In this document: positions 54,871 to 63,953 of the stretch, piece by piece
How the letters are laid out: each line of letters starts with the position of its first letter
How positions within the stretch are numbered: the stretch's first letter is position 1
From: Swingsia samuiensis
Lineage (GTDB): Bacteria > Pseudomonadota > Alphaproteobacteria > Acetobacterales > Acetobacteraceae
NCBI RefSeq assembly: GCF_006542355.1
Contig: NZ_CP038141.1
Span: 988,501-1,052,500 of the forward strand
Length of the DNA: 64,000 nt
Direction: 5' to 3'
Translations under genes and position numbers: made by a program
The notes under the pieces: model-generated
The model's input: only the letters and a program-made list of their open reading frames with translations
Database searches by the model: none
Told to the model about the DNA's origin: nothing

Positions 54871-55680
54871 ATGTTTCCGGATATTAGCCCGGTCGCATTT
54901 CACATCGGGCCCTTTGCAATCCGGTGGTATGCTTTGGCTTATATGGTTTCTTTTATTATTGCCTTGCCAATAGCGAAGAGGCTTTGCCGTTTAGCACCGG
55001 CTGTTGCAACGACAGAACAAGTTGATGACTTTCTGTTTTATGCGATTCTTGGTGTGCTATTGGGCGGGAGGCTAGGATATGTCTTATTTTATCGCCCAAT
55101 GGATTATTTAGCGCATCCCATTGATATTTTTAAAACATGGGAAGGAGGGATGTCCTTCCATGGTGGAGCGCTGGGCGTCATTCTCGCTTTAGCTTTTTTC
55201 TCGTGGAAGAATCGAATTAATTTCCTATCCTTTTCAGACCGTATTGTACCGGTTGTCCCCATCGGGTTGGGATTGGGTCGATGCGCGAATTTTATAAATG
55301 GAGAGTTATGGGGGCGCCCCGCTTCACCTGATCTCCCATGGGCTATGGTATTTCCCACCGGGGGGCCGGTTCCAAGGCATCCGTCTCAGTTGTATGAGGC
55401 TCTTACAGAAGGCTTATTGCTTTTTTGTGTGATGATGATTGCTTCGAGCCGTATAAAAATCCGTGAACATGCTGGATTTTTATCGGGGTTATTTTTGTTT
55501 GGTTATGCCTTGGCACGAAGCTTTTGCGAGTTTTTTCGTCAGCCGGATGCCAATATTGGTTTCTTGGCGGGAGGCGTCACGATGGGGCAAATTCTGTGCA
55601 TTCCAATGGCATTAGCCGGGATGGGATTGATGTTTTATGCCCTCAAATCCTCACCGATACAGGAAAATATGAGTGTCTGA
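54871..55680 (+). CDS. lgt: Prolipoprotein diacylglyceryl transferase
   Basis: Attaches diacylglycerol to the lipobox cysteine of prolipoproteins in the inner membrane. About 269 residues and seven membrane segments. Motifs: IGPFAIRWYALAYMVSF, RLGYVLFYRPMDYL, GGMSFHGGALGVILALAF and GRCANFINGELWGRPAS (Lgt signature). I chose ATG 54871 (MFPDISPVAFHIG); the TTG at 54856 overlaps the hldD stop (TTGA) and is the alternative. Confidence 0.93.
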   Translation: MFPDISPVAFHIGPFAIRWYALAYMVSFIIALPIAKRLCRLAPAVATTEQVDDFLFYAILGVLLGGRLGYVLFYRPMDYLAHPIDIFKTWEGGMSFHGGALGVILALAFFSWKNRINFLSFSDRIVPVVPIGLGLGRCANFINGELWGRPASPDLPWAMVFPTGGPVPRHPSQLYEALTEGLLLFCVMMIASSRIKIREHAGFLSGLFLFGYALARSFCEFFRQPDANIGFLAGGVTMGQILCIPMALAGMGLMFYALKSSPIQENMSV

Positions 55681-56440
55681 AGATGTATTAAAAAGTGCAT
55701 TGCTTCCAATGCCACACGGTTTTTTCACGAGACGTGGGGGTGTTTCGCCAGCACCGTATGACAGCTTGAACTGTTCTTTTTCGTCTCAGGACGAATGGGA
55801 TAATATTGTCGAAAATCGTGCACGTGTTGCTCAATCCTTACAGATAGAACCGACCCATTTAATGGGGTTAAAGCAAACGCATAGTAATATCGTTGTTGCT
55901 ATAACCTCCCAAACGGATCTGTGGCCTTTAGGGAAAGGCCAAGAAGGAGATGCGCTGGTCACTAATCGTCCAGATGTTGGGGTAAGTGTAATAACGGCTG
56001 ACTGTGGACCAATTTTATTACGCTCTGATGATGGCCGAATCGTTGGAGCAGCTCACGCAGGGTGGCGAGGGGCTGTGGGTGGGGTTTTAGAGGCTACAAT
56101 TTCAAAAATGCATCAACTTGGTGCGCAAAATATTGTTGCGGCTATTGGTCCTTGCATTGGTTCTTCCAGTTATGAAGTCGCAGAGGATATGCGTAATACG
56201 GTGTTAGCGGCTCCTTTCGATGGAGAGAGGTTTTTCACTAAAACAGATAAAAAGGGGCATTATTTATTTGATTTAGCAGGGTATTGTGCTGCGCGGTTGA
56301 AAAATGCAGGAGCACATCAGATTGATGTACTTTCTGTTGATACCTTGCATGACCAAAGATTTTTTAGCCATAGGCGTCGAACCCTTGCAGGAGGCGGAAA
56401 TATAGGACACCAGATTTCGGCTATAAGACCGAGAGGGTGA
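55673..56440 (+). CDS. pgeF: Peptidoglycan editing factor PgeF (polyphenol oxidase/YfiH family)
   Basis: 255 residues, GTG start overlapping lgt by 8 bp. Metal-site residues are seen in GLKQTHSNIVVAI (His), ITADCGPILLRSDDGR (Cys) and GAAHAGWRGAVGG (His); CIGSSSYEVAEDM is family-typical. Removes wrongly incorporated L-Ser from peptidoglycan precursors in E. coli; family members also have laccase- or purine-nucleoside-phosphorylase-like activities. Fits an envelope operon with hldD and lgt. Confidence 0.92.
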   Translation: MSEDVLKSALLPMPHGFFTRRGGVSPAPYDSLNCSFSSQDEWDNIVENRARVAQSLQIEPTHLMGLKQTHSNIVVAITSQTDLWPLGKGQEGDALVTNRPDVGVSVITADCGPILLRSDDGRIVGAAHAGWRGAVGGVLEATISKMHQLGAQNIVAAIGPCIGSSSYEVAEDMRNTVLAAPFDGERFFTKTDKKGHYLFDLAGYCAARLKNAGAHQIDVLSVDTLHDQRFFSHRRRTLAGGGNIGHQISAIRPRG

Positions 56441-56548
56441 AACTGAATTAATATTGTATTTTGCTAACTTTTCGGCTAATTCGCAAGCAGCACAGACACC
56501 CCTGGAGGTTTGTGTGGTTGTAATTTTTTAATACGCAGGAGCGTAAAA

Positions 56549-57202
56549 GTGGCAAAATTAACATCACTTAAAGTCTCTAAGCGCGCGAAGGCTGGTAAGG
56601 GGGCAGCGCGCGCTACGAGACGTGAGGGTCTAGTCCCCGCAGTCATTTATGGTGGCAAAAAAGAACCAGCCATCATCGCGATTGACCCTCGTTTGATCAT
56701 TAAAGAGTTTCATCGCGGTGGTTGGGCTTCTCGCGTATATAATCTGAAAATTGAAGGTGGAGACAGAGCTTCTGTTCTGATCCGCGATGTTCAGTTCCAC
56801 CCAGTGTCAGATGCACCGCTTCACATTGACTTCCAACGTGTTTCTGCTGGTGAAAAAGTTCACGTTCAGGTTTCTGTTGTCTTCGAAGGTGAAGATGCAG
56901 CTCCTGGTATCAAACGCGGTGGCGTGCTTAACATTGTACAGCATGCTGTAGAAGTTGAAGCAGATCCATCCAACATTCCTGAGCACTTTGTTGCAGATCT
57001 TACCGGACTTGATATTCACGATACTATTCGTTGGGCAGATCTGTCTGGAACAGAGCATGTTGAGCTGCTGGGAAATCAAGCAGAAGAAGATGCGGATATC
57101 GTGATTGCTTCTATCGCTCCACCAACCATTGAAGAAGAGCCAGAAGAAGGCGAAGATGGTGAAGAAGGCGAAGAGAATAAAGATAAAGAAGAAAAGAAAT
57201 AA
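56549..57202 (+). CDS. rplY: 50S ribosomal protein L25 / general stress protein Ctc
   Basis: 217 residues: L25 domain binding 5S rRNA (KLTSLKVSKRAKAGKGAARA, GLVPAVIYGG, HIDFQRVSAGEKVHVQVSVV), a C-terminal TL5-like beta domain, and an acidic Glu-rich tail (EEEPEEGEDGEEGEENKDKE). The GTG at 56549 is chosen because GGAG is 7 bp upstream. The 56441-56548 leader has a partial hairpin (CACAGACACC / GGTTTGTGTG, imperfect). Three bases separate it from pth, so the two are co-transcribed. Confidence 0.93.
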   Translation: MAKLTSLKVSKRAKAGKGAARATRREGLVPAVIYGGKKEPAIIAIDPRLIIKEFHRGGWASRVYNLKIEGGDRASVLIRDVQFHPVSDAPLHIDFQRVSAGEKVHVQVSVVFEGEDAAPGIKRGGVLNIVQHAVEVEADPSNIPEHFVADLTGLDIHDTIRWADLSGTEHVELLGNQAEEDADIVIASIAPPTIEEEPEEGEDGEEGEENKDKEEKK

Positions 57203-57205
57203 CTT

Positions 57206-57775
57206 ATGAAGCTCTGGACCGGACTCGGCAATCCCGAGCCCGGGATGAGTCGACATAGGCATAACATTGGTTTTATGGCAGTTGATGAAATTGCCAAGCG
57301 TCATGGCTTTTCTCCATGGCGGAAGCGCTTTAAGGGGGAAACCTCTGAAGGTGTTTTAGGGGGGCAGAAAATTCTGCTCCTCAAACCAATGACATATATG
57401 AATCTGTCTGGAGACAGTGTTCAACAAGCAGCACAATTTTTTAAAATTGGCATGGAAGATATAGTCTCTTTCCATGATGAGCTTGATTTAGCATTCGGAA
57501 AAATTCGTATAAAACGAGGTGGTGGCGCGGCTGGACATAACGGTTTGCGTTCGATGGATCGTTGCTTGGCTACGCCAGAATATTGGCGTGTACGAATGGG
57601 GATTGGCCATCCTGGTCATAAAGACAGAGTTCATGGGCACGTGCTCGGTAATTTTTCGAAAGAGGAAGCAGTTTTCCTTGAGCGCTGGTTAGAAGCTCTG
57701 GCTGATGCTTCTCCCTTGTTAGCGAAAGGGGAGCATGAAGCCTTTATGACAAAGGTGGCTTTATTATTGACGTGA
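57206..57775 (+). CDS. pth: Peptidyl-tRNA hydrolase
   Basis: Frees peptides from stalled peptidyl-tRNA. 189 residues with the conserved GLGNPEPGMSRHRHNIGFMA (catalytic His), KPMTYMNLSGDSVQQA, FHDELDLAFGKIRIKRGGG (catalytic Asp) and GGAAGHNGLRSMD. Directly after rplY, an order common in bacteria. Confidence 0.96.
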   Translation: MKLWTGLGNPEPGMSRHRHNIGFMAVDEIAKRHGFSPWRKRFKGETSEGVLGGQKILLLKPMTYMNLSGDSVQQAAQFFKIGMEDIVSFHDELDLAFGKIRIKRGGGAAGHNGLRSMDRCLATPEYWRVRMGIGHPGHKDRVHGHVLGNFSKEEAVFLERWLEALADASPLLAKGEHEAFMTKVALLLT

Positions 57776-57877
57776 ATGGTGGATAATCACTTCACGTCTG
57801 AATTCTTTTGTTTAAATAGAATAACATCGTTTTTGAATATCAGGCTGATCGGCCTCAGCTGAGAAATGGAGAGCATA

Positions 57878-58972
57878 ATGGGTTTTAATTGTGGCATCGT
57901 TGGTTTGCCGAATGTTGGTAAGTCCACGCTGTTCAATGCTCTAACGGAGACGGCAGCGGCTCAAGCCGCAAACTACCCATTTTGTACGATCGAACCGAAT
58001 ACGGGGCGTGTAGCTGTTCCTGATCCTCGCCTCGATAAGCTCAGTGAGATTGGAAAGTCAGAACGCACAGTTCCTACCAGCTTAGAGTTTGTTGATATTG
58101 CAGGCCTAGTGCGTGGCGCTTCAAAAGGCGAGGGGTTAGGCAATCAGTTCTTGGCGAATATCCGAGAAGTAGATGCGATTATTCACGTCCTGCGCTGTTT
58201 TGAAGATGATGATATCACGCACGTTGAAGGCGGCGTCGACCCTGTTCGGGATGCTGATATTATTGAAACCGAATTAATGCTCGCTGATTTGGAAAGTCTT
58301 GAGAAGCGGCAAGTTAATTTACAAAAACGGGCACGTGGAAATGACCGTGAGGCGCAAGCACAGCTTGAGTTGATGGAGCCTTTGCTTGCTGTTTTGCGTG
58401 ATGGAAAACCTGCGCGAACCGGCGTGCCAGCAGGTCAGGAAAAAGAGGCTGAACGCCTTCAGCTGTTAACAACGAAACCTGTTTTGTATGTATGCAATGT
58501 TGAAGAAGCATCAGCATCGACAGGAAATGCGCATTCTGAAGCGGTTCGTAAAAGAGCAGAGGCCGAAGGGGCAGGAATTGTTGTTGTTTCTGCGGCGATT
58601 GAAGCAGAAGTTAGCCAGTTACCACAAGAAGATCGGGAAGAGTTTCTTGAAGGGCTTGGGCTAACGAATAGTGGGTTAGACCGTGTAATTGCGGCCGGGT
58701 ATCAGCTGTTGGGTTTAAGAACTTACTTTACCGTAGGCCCGAAAGAAGCCAGAGCATGGACCATTACAGCAGGAACCAAAGCGCCTAAAGCCGCTGCTGT
58801 TATTCATAATGACTTTGAACGCGGCTTTATTGCATGTGAAACAGTCGCTTTTGATGATTATATTACGTATCGTGGTGAAGCCGGCGCGAAAGACGCAGGG
58901 AAGTTAAGAATAGAAGGCAAGGAATATGTCGTCCAAGATGGCGATGTCTTGTTGTTCCGGTTTAATGTCTGA
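57878..58972 (+). CDS. ychF: Ribosome-associated ATPase YchF/OLA1
   Basis: Obg-family ATPase (binds ATP rather than GTP because the NKxD motif is altered). 364 residues: P-loop GIVGLPNVGKSTLFNALT, DIAGLVRGASKGEGLGNQFL, coiled-coil insertion (about 130-200) and C-terminal TGS domain (AWTITAGTKAPKAAAVIHND). Start ATG 57878 lies 4 bp after GGAGAG. An imperfect hairpin (GGCTGA / TCAGCT) precedes it. Its stop overlaps proA by 8 bp. Confidence 0.95.
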   Translation: MGFNCGIVGLPNVGKSTLFNALTETAAAQAANYPFCTIEPNTGRVAVPDPRLDKLSEIGKSERTVPTSLEFVDIAGLVRGASKGEGLGNQFLANIREVDAIIHVLRCFEDDDITHVEGGVDPVRDADIIETELMLADLESLEKRQVNLQKRARGNDREAQAQLELMEPLLAVLRDGKPARTGVPAGQEKEAERLQLLTTKPVLYVCNVEEASASTGNAHSEAVRKRAEAEGAGIVVVSAAIEAEVSQLPQEDREEFLEGLGLTNSGLDRVIAAGYQLLGLRTYFTVGPKEARAWTITAGTKAPKAAAVIHNDFERGFIACETVAFDDYITYRGEAGAKDAGKLRIEGKEYVVQDGDVLLFRFNV

Positions 58973-60221
58973 GCCACGCGAAGAATTAAAAAGCCTTACG
59001 GATAAGGCGCGAGTTGCGGCACAAAGCTTAGCGCGTTCTGATGAAAAAGAACGCAATGCGGCTTTGAAAGCCATGGCGCGTGCTTTGAGGTTGAATAGTA
59101 TAAAAATTATTGAGGCGAATCGAAAAGACCTTGAGGCTTTATCAGAGGAAAGAACAGCTTCTTTTCGTGACCGTCTTACCATAACGCCTGAGCGTCTTGA
59201 GCAAATGGCAAAAGGGTTGGAGGATATTGCGTTATTATCCGATCCATTGAACCGTATTTTGGCGGAGTGGAAGCAGCCTAATGGACTAGTGTTCCGGCGG
59301 GTGTCAGTTTCCCTTGGCGTTATTGGAATGATTTATGAAAGCCGACCCAATGTCGGTGCGGATGCTGCTGGTTTATGCATCAAGTCTGGCAATGCAGTGA
59401 TTTTACGTGGTGGTGCCGAGGGAATAAATTCAGCGCAAGCGATTCAAACAGCTTTAACCCAAGGGATCCGTGAAACGAATTTGGACCCAGCTGTTATTCA
59501 AATGATTCCATCGGCTGACCGTGCTTTTGTTGGTGAGATGCTTCTGGCTTCTGGGGGAATAGATTTAATTATACCCCGCGGAGGGAAGTCTCTAGTTGAA
59601 CGTGTACAACGGGAAGCGCGCGTCCCTGTTTTAGCACACGCGGAGGGGTTGAATCATACCTATATCCACAAAAGTGCTAGGCCAGACATGGCACGCAAAG
59701 TCATCTTGGATGCAAAAATGCGCCGTACTGGGGTATGTGGTGCAACAGAAACGTTATTAATTGATGCTGAAATTGCTCCGTCTTTGCTTCCCCTTATTAT
59801 TGAGGATTTGGAACAAAGAGGGTGTACATTCCGTGCAGATGAGCGAGCACGTCAGATTCTGCCAATCCTTCCTAAGGCATCTCAGAAAGATTTTGATACG
59901 GAATGGCTTGATGCCATTTTATCAGTCGTTGTGGTTGATAACGTTGAGGAAGCATTGCGTCATATCGCCGTCCACGGGTCTGGACATACAGAAGCAATTA
60001 TTGCGGAAGATGAGCAGATTGCGGATTTGTTTTTGAAAAATACAGACAGTGCCGTTGTGCTCTGGAATGCATCGACGCAATTTTGTGATGGAGGTGAGTT
60101 CGGTTTTGGAGCAGAAATAGGAATTGCAACAGGGCGTATGCATGCAAGAGGGCCTGTTGGCTTAGAACAACTGACATGTTATCGTTATGAGGTTAGGGGT
60201 ACAGGACAGGTGCGCGGCTGA
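58965..60221 (+). CDS. proA: Glutamate-5-semialdehyde dehydrogenase
   Basis: Second step of proline synthesis, reducing glutamyl phosphate with NADPH. About 418 residues. GMIYESRPNVGADAAGLCIK is the cofactor-binding signature; the catalytic cysteine lies in KMRRTGVCGATETLLI; AVHGSGHTEAIIAEDEQIAD and STQFCDGGEFGFGAEIGIAT are conserved. Start ATG 58965, overlapping ychF by 8 bp; upstream frame before it belongs to ychF. ProB is not in the window. Confidence 0.95.
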   Translation: MSEPREELKSLTDKARVAAQSLARSDEKERNAALKAMARALRLNSIKIIEANRKDLEALSEERTASFRDRLTITPERLEQMAKGLEDIALLSDPLNRILAEWKQPNGLVFRRVSVSLGVIGMIYESRPNVGADAAGLCIKSGNAVILRGGAEGINSAQAIQTALTQGIRETNLDPAVIQMIPSADRAFVGEMLLASGGIDLIIPRGGKSLVERVQREARVPVLAHAEGLNHTYIHKSARPDMARKVILDAKMRRTGVCGATETLLIDAEIAPSLLPLIIEDLEQRGCTFRADERARQILPILPKASQKDFDTEWLDAILSVVVVDNVEEALRHIAVHGSGHTEAIIAEDEQIADLFLKNTDSAVVLWNASTQFCDGGEFGFGAEIGIATGRMHARGPVGLEQLTCYRYEVRGTGQVRG

Positions 60222-60259
60222 GTACTATTCCAACATATGGTGACAAACGGCGAACACGT

Positions 60260-60865
60260 GTGGGTTTGCTTGGGGGGTCTTTTAATCCTGCCCACAGCGG
60301 TCATTTGCATATTGCGCAAGAGGCATTACGTTTTTTAAGGCTTAATCAGGTTTGGCTTATGGTTTCTCCTGGGAATCCATTAAAGTCTAAAAAAAACATG
60401 GCTCCGTTTTTTCAGCGCTTGGAGAGTGCAGAAAAAATTGCAGATGGGAAACGTATTGTTGCGACGGATATAGAATATCGTTTGAGACAGCGTTTTACCG
60501 TTAAAACAATAGCAGAATTAATCAGGCGCTTTCCTAATGTTGAGTTTGTTTGGTTGATGGGCGCGGATGGTTTAGCTAATTTTACCCGATGGAAACATTG
60601 GCGAAAGATAGTTCGTCTTATTCCCATTGCTGTTTTTCCTCGGCCAGAGAATGTGATACCAGCGTTGCATAGTGCAGCGGCTTCAGCCTTGAAGAAATAT
60701 TATAGACCATCAAGAGAAGCTTACATTCTTGCTCGTCAGAAGCCGCCAGCATGGACATTTCTCGTTTCTCCTCAAATGAAGATATCCTCCACTCAAATAA
60801 GAGAGGCAGGAGGCTTTTGTTTTGAAGGGAGCGAGAGGAAAAGAATTCCTCCACCTAGGCGGTAG
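60260..60865 (+). CDS. nadD: Nicotinate-nucleotide adenylyltransferase
   Basis: Makes deamido-NAD from nicotinate mononucleotide and ATP. Nucleotidyltransferase motif GLLGGSFNPAHSGHLHIAQE, then LMGADGLANFTRWKHW and SPQMKISSTQIREAG. Translation start unclear: the only canonical start is GTG 60260, directly before GLLGGSF, yet the frame is open from about 60197 and reads YGDKRRTRV immediately upstream, as in other family members of this lineage, with only CTG (60218) or ATT (60227) available. So the true N terminus may be about 11-14 residues longer. Overlaps none of its neighbours. Confidence 0.88.
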   Translation: MGLLGGSFNPAHSGHLHIAQEALRFLRLNQVWLMVSPGNPLKSKKNMAPFFQRLESAEKIADGKRIVATDIEYRLRQRFTVKTIAELIRRFPNVEFVWLMGADGLANFTRWKHWRKIVRLIPIAVFPRPENVIPALHSAAASALKKYYRPSREAYILARQKPPAWTFLVSPQMKISSTQIREAGGFCFEGSERKRIPPPRR

Positions 60866-60934
60866 AGGATAATTTATTGAAATGAGATGGTTAAATATCT
60901 CATATTAGAGTTCTAAATCGAGAAAGAAGAATCA

Positions 60935-61390
60935 ATGACAACGGTTAAAACACCAAGAAAAAAAACAATTATAGCAGGCCCAAAGACAAGCAAAACATCT
61001 CGCAAGCCTGTTCCTACAGATGTTTTGGAGAAAATGGTTAGTGTTATTATTGATAGTTTAGAAGAAGATAAAGCTGAAGATATTCGTGTATTGGATTTGA
61101 TCGGAAGAGCTAATTTTGCAGATCGTATGGTCATAGCGACGGGTCTTGTGGACCGTCAGATTGCTGCAATGGCACATCATATTGAGAAAAAACTGGCAGA
61201 AGCAGGCTTTAAGCATCTTCTTATCGAAGGTGATAACGGAAGCGATTGGGTTCTCTTAGACGCTGGGGATGTCGTTGTTCATTTATTTAAGCCAGAGAGC
61301 CGCGAGCTTTATGGACTTGAGAAGATGTGGGGCGATGATTTGGATGTGGAGGAAGCAGAGGAAATTGCTATAGGAGAAGTAGAGAAATAA
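60935..61390 (+). CDS. rsfS: Ribosome silencing factor
   Basis: 151 residues. N-terminal 25 residues are basic and disordered (TPRKKTIIAGPKTSKTSRKP), then the RsfS domain: IRVLDLIGRANFADRMVIAT, HIEKKLAEAG and WVLLDAGDVVVHLFKPESRE. Binds uL14 and blocks subunit joining under starvation. Typical order nadD-rsfS-rlmH is kept. Confidence 0.94.
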   Translation: MTTVKTPRKKTIIAGPKTSKTSRKPVPTDVLEKMVSVIIDSLEEDKAEDIRVLDLIGRANFADRMVIATGLVDRQIAAMAHHIEKKLAEAGFKHLLIEGDNGSDWVLLDAGDVVVHLFKPESRELYGLEKMWGDDLDVEEAEEIAIGEVEK

Positions 61391-61399
61391 TAAGTAAAG

Positions 61400-61858
61400 A
61401 TGAAACTGATTGCGATAGGACGCTTAAAATCCGGGCCAGAAAAAGAACTTTTTGAGCGGTATTCTAAGCGCCTTCGACCTAGCCTCTCTGTTGTAGAAAT
61501 TAGCCCGAGCAAGGGCTCTGTTTATGAGCAGAAGCGCAGAGATGCACTTTCGTTACTTGAGCACTGTCCGGACAATGCCATTGTTGTGGTGCTTGATGAA
61601 GGCGGGAAAAGTGTTGGTAGCGTTCAGTTTGCTGAAAATATAAGAGGCTGGCAAGAAAGTGGACGTCCAATTTGTTTCATTATTGGCGGAGCAGAAGGCT
61701 TAGACAAAATAGTTTTAGAGCGAGCTGATAGAGTTATTTCTTTTGGAGTTATGACGTGGCCACATATGTTGGTTCGAGTTATGTTGGCAGAACAGATCTT
61801 TCGAGCACAAGCTATTAATTTAAATCATCCGTATCATAAAGAAACAAGACCGGATTGA
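61400..61858 (+). CDS. rlmH: 23S rRNA pseudouridine-1915 N3-methyltransferase
   Basis: SPOUT-fold enzyme of 152 residues; modifies helix 69 of 23S rRNA. Conserved ending region [40 protein letters not shown] and [11 protein letters not shown]. Nine bases after rsfS. Confidence 0.96.
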   Translation: MKLIAIGRLKSGPEKELFERYSKRLRPSLSVVEISPSKGSVYEQKRRDALSLLEHCPDNAIVVVLDEGGKSVGSVQFAENIRGWQESGRPICFIIGGAEGLDKIVLERADRVISFGVMTWPHMLVRVMLAEQIFRAQAINLNHPYHKETRPD

Positions 61859-61898
61859 GATATAAAAAAAGGCCTTTCAAAAGGCCTTTTTTTATATC
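61859..61898. terminator. Strong bidirectional terminator after rlmH
   Basis: Perfect 19-bp inverted repeat (GATATAAAAAAAGGCCTTT / AAAGGCCTTTTTTTATATC) with a very short loop, T-run on both strands, between converging rlmH and the CHAP gene. Confidence 0.92.
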
Positions 61899-61916
61899 GT
61901 AATAACTTATTAAGTT

Positions 61917-62624
61917 TTAACGAATGGAGCGGTTTGGAGCGTCAACAGGGAATGTATTGTCATCTGGAGCTTCTGCAACTTCAGATGTGTTGAAAGAAGG
62001 CAATACGGCATGATGTCTAAACCGTGTAGCATGCGAGCGTGCAATAACGACATGCGAAGGGTTTCTTCCATCATCACCACGCGCATAGATGAAGCCATAG
62101 GTTGGATAGATGCTTCCTAAGCGGCTGCCACCACTATTATTAAGTGCAACACGTACGGCACTCCAATCATTATTCGGCGAAACATCAATAACACGGACAT
62201 TACGAGAAATGCCGTTAGAAGCCCAATGGGACTGATCAATGTAAATAGTACGGCTATTGGCAACAGACCGAACAATAGCAACATGCCCAAGAGGCATGCG
62301 GCGAATTCCTCTAAAATTAAGAACAGACCCTACTTCAGGAGCAGATCCGCGAGCATAAACGCCAGCAGCGTTATACCACCAGTCGCGTGCATTCCCATGG
62401 AGAATAACGTTGGATTCTTGTTTTGCAAAAGCGACGCACTGAAGAACCCGAGCATAAGAAAAAGACCGATGACGAAAACCACCGAAAAAACGGTGTGCAT
62501 GTTTTGAAGAGCGGTGGTTATGAGAACCCCGGAAATGCCGTGCTTGAGCTGAGGATGAGAAAAACACAACCAAAGATAGTATCAAGGTAGCAAAAAAGGA
62601 TTTTCTATAACTACTATTCGGCAC
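61917..62624 (-). CDS. Secreted CHAP-domain amidase/peptidase
   Basis: 235 residues with a signal peptide (LILSLVVFFSSSAQA). Mature part: a His/Arg/Ser-rich stretch (GSHNHRSSKHAHRFFGGFRH, about 34-53), then the CHAP fold with catalytic Cys in YARVLQCVAFAKQES, GVYARGSAPEVGSVLNF, and His in MPLGHVAIVRSVA. Probably cuts peptidoglycan peptide bridges or amide bonds. C-terminal tail not recognised. Function in growth versus defence is unknown. Confidence 0.82.
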   Translation of the reverse strand: MPNSSYRKSFFATLILSLVVFFSSSAQARHFRGSHNHRSSKHAHRFFGGFRHRSFSYARVLQCVAFAKQESNVILHGNARDWWYNAAGVYARGSAPEVGSVLNFRGIRRMPLGHVAIVRSVANSRTIYIDQSHWASNGISRNVRVIDVSPNNDWSAVRVALNNSGGSRLGSIYPTYGFIYARGDDGRNPSHVVIARSHATRFRHHAVLPSFNTSEVAEAPDDNTFPVDAPNRSIR

Positions 62625-62796
62625 GATATTTTTAATCCTAGATTCAGGTGTGTCTTAATAGGATGAACGCAGCTAGCAATGTTATAGCTGGTCTGGCAAG
62701 AGCAGAATGCACATCTAAAGGTTAATTTTTTGTTTCAAGCAAAAATCTTTTTTTAGAGCGCATTTTGCCTTTTTTCTGCCTAATTTGGTCTTTTTG

Positions 62797-63147
62797 TTAT
62801 TTGGTCGTCACAAGCATAATTTCTACAAGCATATTTGGATCGGCCATTTCAGCTTGTACGCATGCTCGAGCAGGAGATTGGCCTTGTGGGATCCATGCAG
62901 ACCATAGCGTATTAAGGGCTTCTCTGTCTTTAATATTTTTTAACCAAATTTGTGCTTGAAGAATTCGGGTGTTGTCTGTTCCGTGTTCTTCCAGAATTAC
63001 ATCAAGCTGTTTTAGGACACTTTTTACTTGCTGATCGATCGGCTGAGATAGGTCTTCTGCCGTTACGCCTTGAGTAAAGATGAAGCCATGATATTCGACA
63101 GCTTTTGACAAAATAGCATTGGGTTCGGTGCGAATGATATGGCTCAC
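62797..63147 (-). CDS. RidA family protein (reactive intermediate deaminase-like)
   Basis: 116 residues, trimeric chorismate-mutase-like fold: SKAVEYHGFIFTQGVTAEDL, ILQAQIWLKNI and PQGQSPARACVQAEMADPNM with the arginine that, in RidA, binds the imine substrate. The consensus EIxxxA-type ending differs (VEIMLVTT), as in the Rid subfamilies without proven deaminase activity. May protect against 2-aminoacrylate. Single gene between converging or diverging neighbours. Confidence 0.82.
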   Translation of the reverse strand: MSHIIRTEPNAILSKAVEYHGFIFTQGVTAEDLSQPIDQQVKSVLKQLDVILEEHGTDNTRILQAQIWLKNIKDREALNTLWSAWIPQGQSPARACVQAEMADPNMLVEIMLVTTK

Positions 63148-63285
63148 GTTAACTCCATTAGTTTAATACTATAATGAATAAGAATATCAGAATGAGATGA
63201 TTTGTGCTCGCAGTCAAATAGTCAAATGTCTTGTCAGTATAAAAAACGCAAGGTATCGCATAAAGGATAAGACAGGGGAAACGAT

Positions 63286-63939
63286 ATGAGTGGATTAAAT
63301 ATAAAGAGAGTTCCCGTAACACCTTTGCGACAAAACTGTACCATTATTTTCAATTCTGAAGACCATGCTGTGGTGGTCGACCCCGGTGGAGATGTAGACA
63401 CCATTATTTCTCAACTTGATGGAATGACGGTGGATATGATCCTTTTAACGCATGGTCATTTTGATCATGCTGGCGGGGCTGCTGAACTTTCTGAAAAGCT
63501 TACAAAAAAGCAAGGTCGTAAAGTAGAAGTGTGGGGGCCTGACGAGAAAGATCTTTTCTTGTTGAAAGCTATTTCTGCTCAAGGAAACGCTTTAGGGTTG
63601 ATGGGGCTGCAAGATATAATTCCTGATCGTTTTTTGACAGATGGTGAAGAGTTAGATTTGTTGGGATATCGTTTTGAAGTGCGCCATGTGCCCGGGCACA
63701 CTCCTGGCCATGTTGTTTTTATAGATGAAGCGAACGGAAGAGCTATTGTTGGAGATACTCTTTTTCGAGGAACAGTAGGGCGAACAGATTTTCCGTATGG
63801 TGATTTTGACGCCCTTATTTCAGGGATCAAAAAAAATCTAATGAACTTACCGGATGAAACGATTGTTTTGTGTGGACATGGTTTGCCAACAACGATTGGT
63901 GAAGAAAGAAAAAATAATCCGATTTTAGCGCGGTATTAA
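63286..63939 (+). CDS. MBL-fold metallohydrolase (glyoxalase II-like, YcbL type)
   Basis: 217 residues with the metal-binding motif ILLTHGHFDHAGGAAELSEK (HxHxDH), GHTPGHVVFIDE, VGDTLFRGTVGRTDFP and CGHGLPTTIGEE. Probably hydrolyses a thioester such as S-lactoylglutathione or a persulfide, but the substrate is not determined by these motifs. Ribosome site GGGGAAAC before the ATG. The next gene starts 14 bp further on. Confidence 0.85.
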   Translation: MSGLNIKRVPVTPLRQNCTIIFNSEDHAVVVDPGGDVDTIISQLDGMTVDMILLTHGHFDHAGGAAELSEKLTKKQGRKVEVWGPDEKDLFLLKAISAQGNALGLMGLQDIIPDRFLTDGEELDLLGYRFEVRHVPGHTPGHVVFIDEANGRAIVGDTLFRGTVGRTDFPYGDFDALISGIKKNLMNLPDETIVLCGHGLPTTIGEERKNNPILARY

Positions 63940-63953
63940 GCGAGGAAGAGAAT

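Noticed and set aside
56807..57304. 165-residue open frame on the minus strand over rplY/pth
   Set aside because: Shadow frame; rich in Phe/Ile from the acidic Glu-rich tail read in reverse, not a protein.
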